64,000 nucleotides of DNA from Polaribacter sp. NJDZ03. Lineage in GTDB: Bacteria > Bacteroidota > Bacteroidia > Flavobacteriales > Flavobacteriaceae. Location of the stretch: the NCBI RefSeq assembly GCF_019263805.1, contig NZ_CP079195.1, positions 1,057,501 through 1,121,500 on the forward strand. Direction: 5' to 3'. Each line of letters starts with the position of its first letter. The stretch's first letter is position 1. The notes beneath the pieces were generated by a model. The model worked only from the letters and a program-made list of their open reading frames with translations, searched no databases and was not told where the DNA came from. This document shows positions 27,900 through 38,320 of this stretch, piece by piece. Made by a program: the position numbers and the translations under genes.

Positions 27900-28909
27900 T
27901 TTAATATTTTAAACCATTTATTCTTCACCAATTCCCACGAAAACCCCTCTACCTTTTCCCTTGCGATCTCCGACATTTTAGGGTAATTACCTTTTAAAAC
28001 ATTTATAATTTCTATTGACATTTTCATTGCATTATCTTTTTCAACCAACAATCCTTCAACCTCATTTTCAATCAAATATGGCATACCTCCAGCATTAGTA
28101 CTTATAATAGGTAGCCCTAAAGCCATCCCTTCCATTACACTAACAGGTGTATTGTCAAAATTTGTTGTATTAATAAAAATATCAAAGTCTGTTGATTTTT
28201 TATGCCAATCTTCTTTTAGAAGAACACCAGTAAACTCAACAGAATCTTCTAGTTTTAAATCTGACACCAACTCTAAACATTTTTGATAACTATTATCTAC
28301 AAAAGGTCCTACCATACATAGTATCGCTTTTGGATATTCTTTTTTTAATATACTTAAAACCTTTATAGCTAATGTAGGATTGTATATTTCTTTAAACGCC
28401 CTTACCCAAAATAACTTTGGTTCAAGAGATTCCCTTAATTTAAAATTATAATTTTCAATTTCTACAATATTAGGAATAAATATTACTTGGTATCCCTTTT
28501 CTTCAAAAGCTGATTTTAAATAGTTTGAAGGAGCTACGTTTTTATAAGAATAATTAAATATTAAATCACTAAAAAACTCATTTCGGTTTAATCTATCTGG
28601 TAAATTCCCTCCATGTAAAATTGGGATGTACTTAATATTAAATAATCTTGATAATTGAGAAATAACTAATGCATAATAAAAATTTATGGCACTAAAAGTA
28701 TCTATTAAAACATAATCAATTTTTTTTCTGTTTCTAATTAAAGAAAAGCACATATCTAATAATCTCAATAATTTATTTATTTTATCGGATGAAACGATAA
28801 CAGAAACCCCTTCTTTTCTTAATAAGTTAGTTAAAACTATTAATGTAGAATTGTATTTTGTTTTTTTAGTTAAGTTATTACCTATATAAAGAATTCTTTT
28901 ATTATTCAT
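27896..28909 (-). CDS. Glycosyltransferase family 4 (GT-B)
   Basis: A 337-residue GT-B enzyme. The C-terminal nucleotide-sugar domain is clear from LFWVRAFKEIYNPTLAIKVL, DIFINTTNFDNTPVSVMEGMALGLPIISTNAGGMP, where the E-x7-E motif is EGMALGLP. Its ends overlap the ligase gene (8 nt) and the CapK-like gene (4 nt). Specificity unknown. Confidence 0.9.
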   Translation of the reverse strand: MNNKRILYIGNNLTKKTKYNSTLIVLTNLLRKEGVSVIVSSDKINKLLRLLDMCFSLIRNRKKIDYVLIDTFSAINFYYALVISQLSRLFNIKYIPILHGGNLPDRLNRNEFFSDLIFNYSYKNVAPSNYLKSAFEEKGYQVIFIPNIVEIENYNFKLRESLEPKLFWVRAFKEIYNPTLAIKVLSILKKEYPKAILCMVGPFVDNSYQKCLELVSDLKLEDSVEFTGVLLKEDWHKKSTDFDIFINTTNFDNTPVSVMEGMALGLPIISTNAGGMPYLIENEVEGLLVEKDNAMKMSIEIINVLKGNYPKMSEIAREKVEGFSWELVKNKWFKILK

Positions 28910-30242
28910 CTATCAAATCATTTTCTATATCTGTAATTCTAATCAAACTTAAAGCATAGATAAAGCCTGGTAAAGCAACCCTCATTGCCGAATGGTTAAT
29001 AGTTAAAAACCACATCACATAAAATGCTATTATAAATGCTTTTTGAAAATTATTCGCTTTAAAAAAGTTAATGAGTGGTACAATTAACAATAATAGCAGT
29101 AAAACAAAACCAATAACCCCATGTTCTTCAACTAACCTACCTACCTCATTGTGTGAGGCTGCCGTTATAGTCTCATTAGATTTCATTCTTTCATATTTAC
29201 CATTCCCAACACCAATTCCTAAGGGATGTTCAAAGAAATTATTAAATTGAAAAGCTATTAAATCTCCTCTTCCTGTAGTAATATCCTTCTTTTGTACTCC
29301 TGCAGCATTTTTACCTGTATATCTATTATCTAGCATTCCGCCTGTTATGTTAGAAGTATATATCCAAATAGAAACAAGAAAAAAACAAAGAATTAACATA
29401 TATTTAATTATTATCTGTAAACTCATTTTTTTATATAAAATAAAAAAGAATGCAAAAAGAATTAAAGCAATGGCAGCTGTAAAAATACCTCCTCTAGAAA
29501 AAGTTAATAGTCCCCTATATATAAAGTAAATTATAAAAAAAGCATCTAAATAAATAAAGCCAGTTAATTTTTCTTTTAATAATAAAAAAATAGCTATTAT
29601 AAGTATTCCTAGCCCAACTGCTGTTGCCACTTGGTTAGGCCCAAACCCTCCTGAAGTTGAAAAATTGGCTCCCCCTCCAAAAACAATTTCTTTTAAATCT
29701 GGTGTTCTAAAATACAAATAGGTAATCATTGAAAATAAGGGTAACAACATAAAAAATAATGCATCCATTAAGTCTTGTTTACTTATGGGCCTATAATAAA
29801 AATACAAAGCACAGACACCTAATACAATCGGACCACTTAAGTTAAACACAATATTTGTACGCAAAGACTCTCCTTCTGGAACCTGTGTAAAGACAATACC
29901 TAGTAATAAAAGTAAAATATAAAAAATATAATGGACAGAAAATCGCTGTTTAAAAGGTCCAAAAATGATACCCAAGACTAAAAACAGCATTACACCATAT
30001 TTTCCAATTTCGTATAGAAGAGTTCCCTGAATCATTCTTAAAAATATTTCTCCTCCAGCCAAATAAGAAGCAAATAAAAAGGCTTCTTCATTTCTATTAT
30101 TAGAACTAACAATAACTACTAAAGGAATAATAAGACATATTAATCCATAAAATTTCGGAAATAAAGGAAAGGTGCCTAAATACCCAATAACAATATGGAT
30201 AATTATAAGTTTAAGTTTATTATTTAATATGTATTGAATCAA
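28902..30242 (-). CDS. O-antigen ligase / polymerase family membrane protein
   Basis: A 446-residue protein with about eleven or twelve membrane segments and a large periplasmic loop carrying the Wzy_C/WaaL motif HPLGIGVGNGKYERMKS followed by SHNEVGRLVEEHGVIG (about residues 325-375). The family includes both the O-antigen ligase WaaL and the polymerase Wzy. Because this locus has an ABC exporter and no visible Wzx, a ligase role is more likely, but sequence alone cannot decide. It abuts the next GT4 gene (1 nt). Confidence 0.85.
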   Translation of the reverse strand: MIQYILNNKLKLIIIHIVIGYLGTFPLFPKFYGLICLIIPLVVIVSSNNRNEEAFLFASYLAGGEIFLRMIQGTLLYEIGKYGVMLFLVLGIIFGPFKQRFSVHYIFYILLLLLGIVFTQVPEGESLRTNIVFNLSGPIVLGVCALYFYYRPISKQDLMDALFFMLLPLFSMITYLYFRTPDLKEIVFGGGANFSTSGGFGPNQVATAVGLGILIIAIFLLLKEKLTGFIYLDAFFIIYFIYRGLLTFSRGGIFTAAIALILFAFFFILYKKMSLQIIIKYMLILCFFLVSIWIYTSNITGGMLDNRYTGKNAAGVQKKDITTGRGDLIAFQFNNFFEHPLGIGVGNGKYERMKSNETITAASHNEVGRLVEEHGVIGFVLLLLLLIVPLINFFKANNFQKAFIIAFYVMWFLTINHSAMRVALPGFIYALSLIRITDIENDLIDE

Positions 30243-30243
30243 A

Positions 30244-31320
30244 CTATAGCGTATAAATTTTTATTAATTGATCTAAGAAACTTTTTGGTGAGTAATAATT
30301 ATTTACATTTTTTAAATGTAATGCCCCATAAGACTTTCTTTTTTCTTCAGAATTGATTAATACTATTAATGCATTTTCTAAATCTAAACTATTTTCTTTT
30401 TCTATAACAATACCAGATTTAAATTGCTCTATAACATTTTTACATTCACCAACATCAGTTACAACAACAGCTAAATTTGCCAATCCATATTCTAAAAGCG
30501 CCAAAGGTAAGCCTTCCGACTTTGAAGACAAAACCCCTATGGAAGATTGTTGTAAAATGTATTTAATATCAGATTGTACACCGTAAAAATAAACACTCTC
30601 TTTCAATTGTTGCTTTTCCACAAAACTTATAACTTCTCTTGAATAAGCATCATCATATAATTTACCTACCAAATGCAAAGTCCAATCGGGAAATTTCTTT
30701 ACAATTTCATCAAATGCTTTTAAAAGATTCAAGTGATCTTTTTGAGTTCTAAAACCAGCTAACATCACAATCCTTTTACCGTCAACTCCATTTAATTTAG
30801 TTTTTTGACTTAGATCTCTAAACTCTACAAAATTATTAATAAAAAACACGCTTGAACAGACTAGCTTTTCTTCTGCCCACAATTTTAAAGTTTTATTTAC
30901 AGAAATAATTGCAGAAAATAAATTAGAAAAAAGTTTTAATGCTACAATTTTTCTTTCGTTTAAAAACTCACTATTTCCATAATGATCGTGCCAAATTAAT
31001 TTTATTTTTGGGTTTAACAACTTAACACAAACCCCTACAAAATAAGAAGAAGCATGCGCATGAACTCTATTTATACTATGTTTTTTTACGTAATTACTAA
31101 GTTTTTTAATTGCTTTTAAATCAATTGTTCTTTTTCTTTCTAAAAATAAATAACCAACATTTCTGTTTATTTGATTTTTTAAATCTCCATCTTTTCTAGT
31201 TACACAAATGTGAGACTCATAACCAGCGTCAGCTAAAGAATTCGCAATATTTACAGCTAAAACCTCTGCACCTCCTACATTTAAAGAGTCTATAATTTGT
31301 AAAATTTTAATTCTAGTCAT
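30244..31320 (-). CDS. Glycosyltransferase family 4 (GT-B)
   Basis: A 358-residue GT-B enzyme with the N-terminal glycine-rich acceptor loop IIDSLNVGGAEVLAVNIANS and the donor-domain motifs MLAGFRTQKDHLNLLKAF and SSKSEGLPLALLEYGLANLAVV (E-x7-E). It overlaps the next upstream gene by 8 nt. Donor unknown. Confidence 0.92.
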   Translation of the reverse strand: MTRIKILQIIDSLNVGGAEVLAVNIANSLADAGYESHICVTRKDGDLKNQINRNVGYLFLERKRTIDLKAIKKLSNYVKKHSINRVHAHASSYFVGVCVKLLNPKIKLIWHDHYGNSEFLNERKIVALKLFSNLFSAIISVNKTLKLWAEEKLVCSSVFFINNFVEFRDLSQKTKLNGVDGKRIVMLAGFRTQKDHLNLLKAFDEIVKKFPDWTLHLVGKLYDDAYSREVISFVEKQQLKESVYFYGVQSDIKYILQQSSIGVLSSKSEGLPLALLEYGLANLAVVVTDVGECKNVIEQFKSGIVIEKENSLDLENALIVLINSEEKRKSYGALHLKNVNNYYSPKSFLDQLIKIYTL

Positions 31321-32425
31321 TTAATAATTTACCTATTTCAGATTCAAATTTTTCTAACGTAAACTCTTGCGACCATTCCATTGCTTCTTTAGATTGTCTC
31401 GCATAGTTTTTTTCTTTTTTAAAGTAGGCATTAATTACCAATAAAATAGACGCTACATTACTTTCTACAAGTGCTCCTCTACTTCCGTTTCCTATCATAT
31501 AAGGTACACAAGAAACTTTAGACGTTATAGGTAGCACTCCCCAAAACATGGCTTCTGCAACCACTTTAGGCCAACCTTCAGATTTAGAAATAAATAACAA
31601 AAAATGAGCTTTTTTAAAAGCTTCTTTTACTGTATTTTTATTTACATTACCATGAAGTTTAACGTAAGTCTCTAAATTGTTTTCCTTAATATAGTCTTCT
31701 AAACATTTGCGTTCTGCTCCATCTCCAAAAATATCTAAATGAATATTTTTTTTAGTTTTACTTAATTCCTGAATTACCTTTACAGATAGCAAAGGTTGTT
31801 TGCCTATTGTTAAAGATCCTACAAAAATAAAGTTAATCTTACCTTCTAAATTCCTAGCAGGTATTTCTATTATTTCTTTTTGAGAGTAACTTGCTGTAAA
31901 AAAAGGAATAATATTTTTAGTTTGATTTTCCCATTCTCCATATACCAACACTTTACAGTTTTTAGTTAAAAAAGTATTACTTAATATCTTTTTTTGAAGT
32001 CGGTAACTTAATGGTTGTTTACTTTCAGGATCCCAATTTCCTGCATATTTTGATGTTTTAGGTTTAAAAGGAAAAAATATTTGAACAAAACAAGCTAACA
32101 GACCTATACTCCCTGGATTCCTTAAATGAATATGATCTGCTTTATACATATTTATAAAAAGTTTAAGTAAAATATACGGTAAAGCTAAAATACTCTTCAA
32201 TAAATCAAAAAATGAGATTAATGATATTGAAGGTATTGATGATATTTTTATATCTTTTTTAAATGATTCAACTAAAAGGGTTTTGTTATATTTTGTTGGA
32301 GAAACAATAACAATATCATCAAAATACTCCATCCATAAATCCATTTCAATTACATACGGAGCATAAGAAAAGTTCTTTTCCTCTTTTTGTAAAGTTGGTG
32401 CGTCAGTAATAATTAAAAACCTCAT
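31313..32425 (-). CDS. Glycosyltransferase family 4 (GT-B)
   Basis: A 370-residue GT-B enzyme. The donor domain shows INFIFVGSLTIGKQPLLSVK, DIFGDGAERKCLEDYIKEN and FLLFISKSEGWPKVVAEAMF, the last holding the E-x7-E nucleotide-sugar site. N-terminal acceptor domain is divergent. The start codon overlaps the stop of the acetyltransferase gene by one base. Donor unknown. Confidence 0.9.
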   Translation of the reverse strand: MRFLIITDAPTLQKEEKNFSYAPYVIEMDLWMEYFDDIVIVSPTKYNKTLLVESFKKDIKISSIPSISLISFFDLLKSILALPYILLKLFINMYKADHIHLRNPGSIGLLACFVQIFFPFKPKTSKYAGNWDPESKQPLSYRLQKKILSNTFLTKNCKVLVYGEWENQTKNIIPFFTASYSQKEIIEIPARNLEGKINFIFVGSLTIGKQPLLSVKVIQELSKTKKNIHLDIFGDGAERKCLEDYIKENNLETYVKLHGNVNKNTVKEAFKKAHFLLFISKSEGWPKVVAEAMFWGVLPITSKVSCVPYMIGNGSRGALVESNVASILLVINAYFKKEKNYARQSKEAMEWSQEFTLEKFESEIGKLLND

Positions 32426-32973
32426 TAAATATAGTTTTCTGAATTATTGTTGTTAATCATTTTAGCGGGCACTCCTAGCACTGTTCCAGCAGTTAAAATA
32501 CTATTTACCACTAAAGAACAGGCACCAATTACCACATTATCGGTTATAAAAATTTTTCCTGCAATAACCGAATTTGCTCCTATATAAACATTATTACCAA
32601 TATTTGGAATCCCTCGTTTATCTCCTCTACCACTAACACCTATCGTAACCCCTTGTGAAATATTACAATTATCTCCTATTACAGAACTTGGGTGAAGTAT
32701 AATGTTTCCAAAATGTCCTATATAAAAACCTCCTCCGATAGATGCAGAATATGGCAAAGAGATACCTGTTAAACATTCCATAAACTTTTGAATAGGTATA
32801 TAACAAAATAAAAGAAGCTTTTTTAAAATTATTGGAATTCTAGATTTATATATACTATTAAAAATTCTAAAAAAAAACAAAGCCCAAAGTCCTTGTGTAA
32901 ATAACATAAGAATTAGACTATTACTATTTTTACTATATTTCTTATACTTATTTATATCTTGAATGTATTTCAT
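32425..32973 (-). CDS. Serine-acetyltransferase-like hexapeptide acyltransferase
   Basis: A 182-residue left-handed beta-helix protein. After a hydrophobic N-terminal region (about 20-60) come hexapeptide turns, IGGGFYIGHFGNIILHPSSV, IGDNCNISQGVTIGVSGRG and IGANSVIAGKIFITDNVVIG, arranged as in serine O-acetyltransferases. In a glycan operon it more likely acetylates a sugar than serine. The catalytic-type His is in GHFGNI. It overlaps both neighbours by 1-4 nt. Confidence 0.87.
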   Translation of the reverse strand: MKYIQDINKYKKYSKNSNSLILMLFTQGLWALFFFRIFNSIYKSRIPIILKKLLLFCYIPIQKFMECLTGISLPYSASIGGGFYIGHFGNIILHPSSVIGDNCNISQGVTIGVSGRGDKRGIPNIGNNVYIGANSVIAGKIFITDNVVIGACSLVVNSILTAGTVLGVPAKMINNNNSENYI

Positions 32974-33971
32974 CTTTGAGTTTTAGGTTTTACAAACAAC
33001 AAACTAAACAACCCTACAAATCTCCCTATTCCCTCTGTAAACGCTTCTTTTCTTTTTGAAGTTGTTAGTACATTTATAAATCGTAATATTGATAAAATAA
33101 TAACAATTGCATTCCATTTCAATCTTGCAATAAAAGATGGCTTAGAGAATTTTGTTCGCCACACATACCATCCATTTCTAACTACCATTTTTCCATAAGC
33201 GTACTTATTAGGTCTTCCTCCTTCTTCATGATAATGAAATAATGTAGCCGAAGTGTTTACATATAATTGATAGCTTTTAGAAACTCGTAAACAATACTCT
33301 AAATCTTCATATAAACCATAACCTTCAAAGTATTCTGAAAACTTAACAGTATCTACCACCTTTTTTTTAAAAGATGACACGCCTCCCATAAAATATTCGG
33401 CTTTATAGGTTTTATCACTTGGCGGTAAACTACCTACAGAAAAACCATTTGAAAACTCTGGCATTATGCAAGGTGGTTGATCAGATAATAACCCTAATCG
33501 TTTACGTAAAACATTTCTGGTTCCTAAATTTCTGATATAACCATCAATTTCAAATTCTTTAAAACTGGGTTTTTCATCCTTTTTTAACTTCCTCCATTTT
33601 ACTTCATTTAAAATATAGCCTCCAACGCCACCAGCATCTGGATATAATTTATATGTATTTATTAAGTTTTTAAAATAGGGTTTTTCTAAAATAATATCAT
33701 CATCTAAAAAACAAACAACATCTATATCTTCAGACACTTTATCAATACCAAAATTACGTTGTTTTGTTAACCCTCTGTTCGCATTATCAACTTTAAAATA
33801 GCCAAGGTTTTTAAAATTATTTTCTTTAAAAACAAGTGCTGTATTATCATTTGTAGAACCATCGATAATTAAAATCTCATCTGGATATAATTCTTGTTCC
33901 TCTACTGATTTTAGCAACTTTAAAATTGCTACAGGACGCATATATGTACAAATAATTAAACTAAACTTCAT
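32970..33971 (-). CDS. Glycosyltransferase family 2
   Basis: A GT-A enzyme of 333 residues starting MKFSLIICTYMRPVAILKLL, with DEILIIDGSTNDN and VCFLDDDIILEKPYF carrying the DDD metal site (about residue 93), and GYGLYEDLEYCLRVSKSY near the catalytic ED. A hydrophobic C-terminal segment suggests membrane contact. An ATG two codons earlier (33977) is equally possible; both lie inside the end of the preceding GT4 gene. Specificity unknown. Confidence 0.9.
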   Translation of the reverse strand: MKFSLIICTYMRPVAILKLLKSVEEQELYPDEILIIDGSTNDNTALVFKENNFKNLGYFKVDNANRGLTKQRNFGIDKVSEDIDVVCFLDDDIILEKPYFKNLINTYKLYPDAGGVGGYILNEVKWRKLKKDEKPSFKEFEIDGYIRNLGTRNVLRKRLGLLSDQPPCIMPEFSNGFSVGSLPPSDKTYKAEYFMGGVSSFKKKVVDTVKFSEYFEGYGLYEDLEYCLRVSKSYQLYVNTSATLFHYHEEGGRPNKYAYGKMVVRNGWYVWRTKFSKPSFIARLKWNAIVIILSILRFINVLTTSKRKEAFTEGIGRFVGLFSLLFVKPKTQR

Positions 33972-35112
33972 CTGCAATTATTTTTTTATAAAACGTTGTA
34001 TTTTTTGCTGTAATTGTTTTTATAGAGAAGTTTTTAACCACTTCTTTATTTGCTTTTTCTCCTATTATTTTACACAAATTTTTATCATCTAAAAGTTGCA
34101 TAATTTTTTGAGCATAAGCTTCATGATTCTTAGGGTCTTCTAAAAGTCCCATTTCTTCATTTTTAATAATTTCTGTAGCCCAAGGATAATTTGTATTTAC
34201 AATCGCTTTTTTTAAATACATGGCTTCAATAGTAACCATACCAAAAGATTCTGCCAAAGATGGAAATACACAAATTTGCGTTTTAGCAATTACTTTTGTT
34301 AACTCAATATAAGGGACAACCCCTAAATATTTAAAGTTTTTTAAAGCTTCTGCGGATAATAAGTCCGTAAACAAACCTATTGTAGACGTTTTCGTTTGTA
34401 TATCTGGCACATCTGTTCCTAAAAAAGATAGTTTTGCATTTGGTCTTTCTAAAATAACTTTATTAAAAATAGCTGCTAATTCTAAAATCCCTTTTTTTCT
34501 TATGATAGAACCAAAATACAAAATCGTATTTTCTTCTACAATCGTATTTTCGTGTGTTGGAATATTTTCAAAAAACAATCCATTCGGAATAACAATTCCC
34601 TTTTTTTGAATTTTAAATATCTGATTAGAACGTTCAAAAACAAAATTAGAAACGCCAATTACAGCTGTAGCATTTTTATAAGCTACTTTTTCAAAAAAAT
34701 AATTTTTTTTACTTTGTGGTCTTTTATCCAAATTACAGAAAAAAGCATCTGTACCGTGCAATCTTAAAACATGTGGTATTTTAAACTTCATAAAAGCCGT
34801 AATACCGGTCCAATCTACTGCTTCTAATAGATCTATTTTATCTTCTGATATAATTTTATTGATGTATGCATTCAGTTGTTTTCTGTATAAATAAAACCCG
34901 AAATATTTAAATTGATTTCTTTTGATTTTATGAATCATTAATGATCCTTCTTCTATAACTTCATTACAATCCTGACCGTAAATAAACACAGAAACTTGAT
35001 GCCCATCTTTTAAAAGTCCCAAAACAATATTTTGCGAAGACGTACCAATTCCTGCACAAGCAGTTGTGATTTTTTTGTGCGGATATTCTGGAAGTAAAAA
35101 ACCTATATGCAT
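33961..35112 (-). CDS. Glycosyltransferase family 4 (GT-B)
   Basis: A 383-residue GT-B enzyme starting MHIGFLLPEYPHKKITTACAG, with HVLRLHGTDAFF, the donor-domain ILYFGSIIRKKGILELAAIF and CVFPSLAESFGMVTIEAMYL (E-x7-E). It overlaps the preceding gene by 10 nt and the following GT2 by about 11 nt. Donor unknown. Confidence 0.92.
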   Translation of the reverse strand: MHIGFLLPEYPHKKITTACAGIGTSSQNIVLGLLKDGHQVSVFIYGQDCNEVIEEGSLMIHKIKRNQFKYFGFYLYRKQLNAYINKIISEDKIDLLEAVDWTGITAFMKFKIPHVLRLHGTDAFFCNLDKRPQSKKNYFFEKVAYKNATAVIGVSNFVFERSNQIFKIQKKGIVIPNGLFFENIPTHENTIVEENTILYFGSIIRKKGILELAAIFNKVILERPNAKLSFLGTDVPDIQTKTSTIGLFTDLLSAEALKNFKYLGVVPYIELTKVIAKTQICVFPSLAESFGMVTIEAMYLKKAIVNTNYPWATEIIKNEEMGLLEDPKNHEAYAQKIMQLLDDKNLCKIIGEKANKEVVKNFSIKTITAKNTTFYKKIIADEV

Positions 35113-36506
35113 TTTTCAGAAATTTTATCGAAAGCAGACAGCATTCTCTTAGAAACTTCATTTAATGGATGCGCAACTATTTTTTCTGCCCAAACTTTTT
35201 GTTTTGATAAACGTGTTGAATTTTCATCAACCAAATCCTCTAATATTGTTTTTAAATCTTCTTTACTCTTTAAATGTTTTACTGGGTTGTCTAATTCTTT
35301 TAAACTCTTAAAATGAATAAACTTATAAATTTCATCAATATTAAATTTATCTGAACCATTTTCTATTTTATAATCTAAATAATACGCTAATTTATTTAAA
35401 ATAGTAGCATCTAAAGCCATTGTAGAGCCAACATTTAACATAGCATCACTATATTCTATGGTTGCTTTTAATATTGCCAAAGGCATTTTGCTCTCGTTTA
35501 AAGGCAAAGCTACACCTGTGCTTTCCCAAGATGTTTTTACATCTGTAATAACTGTTGTATTTTCTTTTACTACCTTAAGAAATCCTTGGTTATAATCTGC
35601 CGGATTTGCTCTTAAAAGAATATGAAATTGTTTTTCATTTTTAGAATTATATGCGGTAACAACAGCTGCTAAATCTGCTAAATAAGCAGGATCATCTTGC
35701 CCAATAGAAGTAAAATTACCTGAAAAACAGATATAAAAATCTTTTTTAGGTATCTGATACGCTTTAAAAAAGAGTTCTTTTTCAATAAAAATATCTTCCT
35801 GAAAATATTGATGAAACTGTGGTGTGCCTACAACAAAAACATTTTCTTCTGATACCTCTTTTTCATAATATTGCAACATTTCATCTTTCATATAACGACT
35901 CCAAACAAAATAATAATCTGCCATTACTTGTTTGTTTCCTTTTACAACATTATCCCAAGAATAAATTAAAGAAATCGTAGGTATATTTAACTTTTTAGCT
36001 ACCTGAGACACACAATAAGTATGGCTTGTAGTTTGATGTGTTAAGTATATAAAATCTGGTTTATTAGCTTTAAAATGAACCAATAACTCTTTAAAGCATT
36101 TTGTTTCTGCAACTAAACAAGCTCTTTTACGTTCTAATTTCTCAATACTTTTTTCATTTGCATAAAAAAAGGAAGCAACATTTATAATTGAAAATTTTAA
36201 TTTATTTACAAAGGTTTTAGCATTATTAAATTTTGCATATAAATGATGGTTTTTGTTCGAAAACCTTTTATCATTATAATGCAAAGAAGCTTTTTCTTTT
36301 AAGTATTTGTACAAATCAATCCAACCACCAAGGTCTAGAGAAGGTAGGTTTACTTCTTTAAATTCTTGTTCTAATTCTGTATTAAAAGAATCTAATTTTA
36401 AAATTTCTACATCATACGATTTAGAAACATCTTCAAAAAAACCACAACACTTATAATAATCTAAACTCTGTTTGGTTACAAAAACAACTGCTATTTTCTT
36501 TTTCAT
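35103..36506 (-). CDS. Uncharacterised GT-B-like protein next to neuBCA
   Basis: The 467-residue protein is not a member of a family I can name. Seen in it: an N-terminal Rossmann-like strand (KKKIAVVFVTKQ), a middle segment PDFIYLTHQTTSHTYCVSQV followed by ISLIYSWDNVVKGN and YYFVWSRYMKDEM, and a C-terminal half with ICFSGNFTSIG, FHILLRANP and MLNVGSTMALDATILNKLAYY. The last motif resembles the donor side of GT-B enzymes such as CDP-glycerol or sialic-acid-type transferases. Its start overlaps the neuA stop by 4 nt, so a role as the nonulosonic-acid transferase is an attractive guess, not a demonstrated one. Confidence 0.6.
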   Translation of the reverse strand: MKKKIAVVFVTKQSLDYYKCCGFFEDVSKSYDVEILKLDSFNTELEQEFKEVNLPSLDLGGWIDLYKYLKEKASLHYNDKRFSNKNHHLYAKFNNAKTFVNKLKFSIINVASFFYANEKSIEKLERKRACLVAETKCFKELLVHFKANKPDFIYLTHQTTSHTYCVSQVAKKLNIPTISLIYSWDNVVKGNKQVMADYYFVWSRYMKDEMLQYYEKEVSEENVFVVGTPQFHQYFQEDIFIEKELFFKAYQIPKKDFYICFSGNFTSIGQDDPAYLADLAAVVTAYNSKNEKQFHILLRANPADYNQGFLKVVKENTTVITDVKTSWESTGVALPLNESKMPLAILKATIEYSDAMLNVGSTMALDATILNKLAYYLDYKIENGSDKFNIDEIYKFIHFKSLKELDNPVKHLKSKEDLKTILEDLVDENSTRLSKQKVWAEKIVAHPLNEVSKRMLSAFDKISEKCI

Positions 36507-37189
36507 ATACGCTCTTTCAGTATTTTTTCAGCTCGTAGTATGTCTGCTTTTGTATCAATATCAACACTTTTATCTGCACTCATTAAATAAGAAATAGTTT
36601 TGTCTGAAAATAATTTTTCTGACTTCTTAAAATAAGGCACCTCAACAATATAAATCGCTCCGTTGGGATAAAAAACCTTCGGTAGCGCTTGCCTTGGCAT
36701 AAAAGGAAAATCATTATTTACAATACCTTTCATGTATCCTTCTTCATTTAATACAAATGATTTTAACGGATTACTTTCTGGTTCTTTTACACTAATTAAA
36801 CTTGTTGCTTTTTTGTCTATCAACATTTTAAAAGCAGCATCAATATCACTTGCTGTTCTTAATGGTGATGTTGGCTGAAGAAGCACTAAATAATCAAATT
36901 TCTCATTCTTAGCTTCTAAATAACGAAGTACCTCTACAAGTACTGGTTCTGTTTTAGCAGTATCAGTTGCTAAAGAAGCAGGTCTTAGATGCGTTTGAGC
37001 TCCGTAATTATTTGCTGTTTTTAAAATATCTTCATCATCAGAAGAAACAATCACATTTGTAATAAATTCTGATTCTAAAGCAGCATCAATAGACCAACCT
37101 ATTAGAGGTTTATGACCAATATTGGTAAGGTTTTTTTTAAGAATCCCTTTAGATCCTCCTCTAGCCGGAATAATAGCAATTACTTTCAT
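36503..37189 (-). CDS. neuA: Acylneuraminate (nonulosonate) cytidylyltransferase
   Basis: It activates a sialic-acid-like nonulosonic acid with CTP to the CMP-sugar used by transferases. 228 residues with the NTP-binding motif IIPARGGSKGILKKNLTNIG (about residues 6-25), LLQPTSPLRTASDIDAAF (about 105) and NGAIYIVEVPYF; KSVDIDTKADI near the end is the usual metal-binding Asp pair. It follows neuC without a gap and overlaps the next gene by 4 nt. The exact nonulosonate (Neu5Ac, legionaminate or other) is not fixed by sequence. Confidence 0.93.
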   Translation of the reverse strand: MKVIAIIPARGGSKGILKKNLTNIGHKPLIGWSIDAALESEFITNVIVSSDDEDILKTANNYGAQTHLRPASLATDTAKTEPVLVEVLRYLEAKNEKFDYLVLLQPTSPLRTASDIDAAFKMLIDKKATSLISVKEPESNPLKSFVLNEEGYMKGIVNNDFPFMPRQALPKVFYPNGAIYIVEVPYFKKSEKLFSDKTISYLMSADKSVDIDTKADILRAEKILKERI

Positions 37190-38320
37190 TTATAAATCTT
37201 GAAATTGTTTTTGACAATTTGTTTTCCAAAGCTCTTTACTTTGTAATAATTTTAAAAATAATTCATCACTTTTTCCATTTCCAAAATCACTATTCATCGT
37301 TTCATTTAGTTGCACAGAAATAGTTGCTAGTAACTTTTTTATTATTTCTTTATCATGAGCAACATTTACAATTGATGTTGCTACGGCTCTATTACTTTGC
37401 CTTGTACCAATATCTATGGTAGGTACATTGTAAAAAGGTGCTTCTCTTATGCCTGCACTAGAATTCCCTATAATTAATTCGGCATTCTTTAACAAAGTTA
37501 AAAAATACTCGAAACGTAAAGATGGATAAATTTTAAAGTTCTTATTACCTTCAATTCGCTTATATTCTTCTAGTATTTCATTACTTCCCAAATCATTATT
37601 TGGATAAATAACAACATACTGTTTTCCGCTTTCTATAGCTGCATCTACAACTTCTTTAATATGTTTTTTAATGTTTTTAAAATCCGTGGTTACAGGATGA
37701 TACATTAAAATAGTATATGCCGAAAAATCAATTTCGTAATATTTTTTCACTAAATCTAGTGAAGGCAAAGATTCTGGATTCATTAAATCTAAATCTGGTG
37801 AACCGATAACAAAAATAGAACTTGGCAATTCTCCCATTTGAATCAATCTTTTCTGAGCTTCTTCATTTGCTACTAAATGAATGTGACTTAATTTACTAAC
37901 CGAATGGCGAATTAATTCGTCAATTGTTCCAGAAATTTCTCCACCTTCAATATGTGCCACTAATATATTATTCATACTGGCAACGATAGAACCTGCCAAA
38001 GCTTCTACTCTATCTCCGTGAACAATAACCAAATTGGGCTGTAAATTAGCAACATATTCAGAAAAACCGGTAATGGTTTTAGCTAATACACGGTCCATAA
38101 ATTCATTTTCACCATGATTTTCATATTGGTGAATATTTTTAAAATCACTTTTAATAATTTCGTTTACAGTATACCCATATGTATGATCTAAGTGCATCCC
38201 AGTTACAAAAATATGCACTTCAAAATCAGTATGATCTTGCGTTATCTGAATTAGTGATTTTAGTTTCCCAAAATCTGCACGGGTTCCTGTTAAAAAAACT
38301 ATTTTTTTAGTTTTCGACAT
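37190..38320 (-). CDS. neuC: UDP-N-acetylglucosamine 2-epimerase, hydrolysing (NeuC-like)
   Basis: It converts UDP-HexNAc to the 2-epimer free sugar (ManNAc or a derivative), the precursor for NeuB. The 376-residue GT-B-fold protein has [14 protein letters not shown] at the N-terminus, [40 protein letters not shown] and [20 protein letters not shown], all marks of the hydrolysing epimerase group including NeuC, NnaA and LegG. It overlaps neuB by 14 nt and runs straight into neuA. The legionaminate alternative (LegG) cannot be excluded. Confidence 0.93.
   Translation of the reverse strand: MSKTKKIVFLTGTRADFGKLKSLIQITQDHTDFEVHIFVTGMHLDHTYGYTVNEIIKSDFKNIHQYENHGENEFMDRVLAKTITGFSEYVANLQPNLVIVHGDRVEALAGSIVASMNNILVAHIEGGEISGTIDELIRHSVSKLSHIHLVANEEAQKRLIQMGELPSSIFVIGSPDLDLMNPESLPSLDLVKKYYEIDFSAYTILMYHPVTTDFKNIKKHIKEVVDAAIESGKQYVVIYPNNDLGSNEILEEYKRIEGNKNFKIYPSLRFEYFLTLLKNAELIIGNSSAGIREAPFYNVPTIDIGTRQSNRAVATSIVNVAHDKEIIKKLLATISVQLNETMNSDFGNGKSDELFLKLLQSKELWKTNCQKQFQDL

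Noticed and set aside
34552..34767. 71-codon plus-strand frame inside a GT4 gene
   Set aside because: It is antisense to a clear glycosyltransferase and has no motif.
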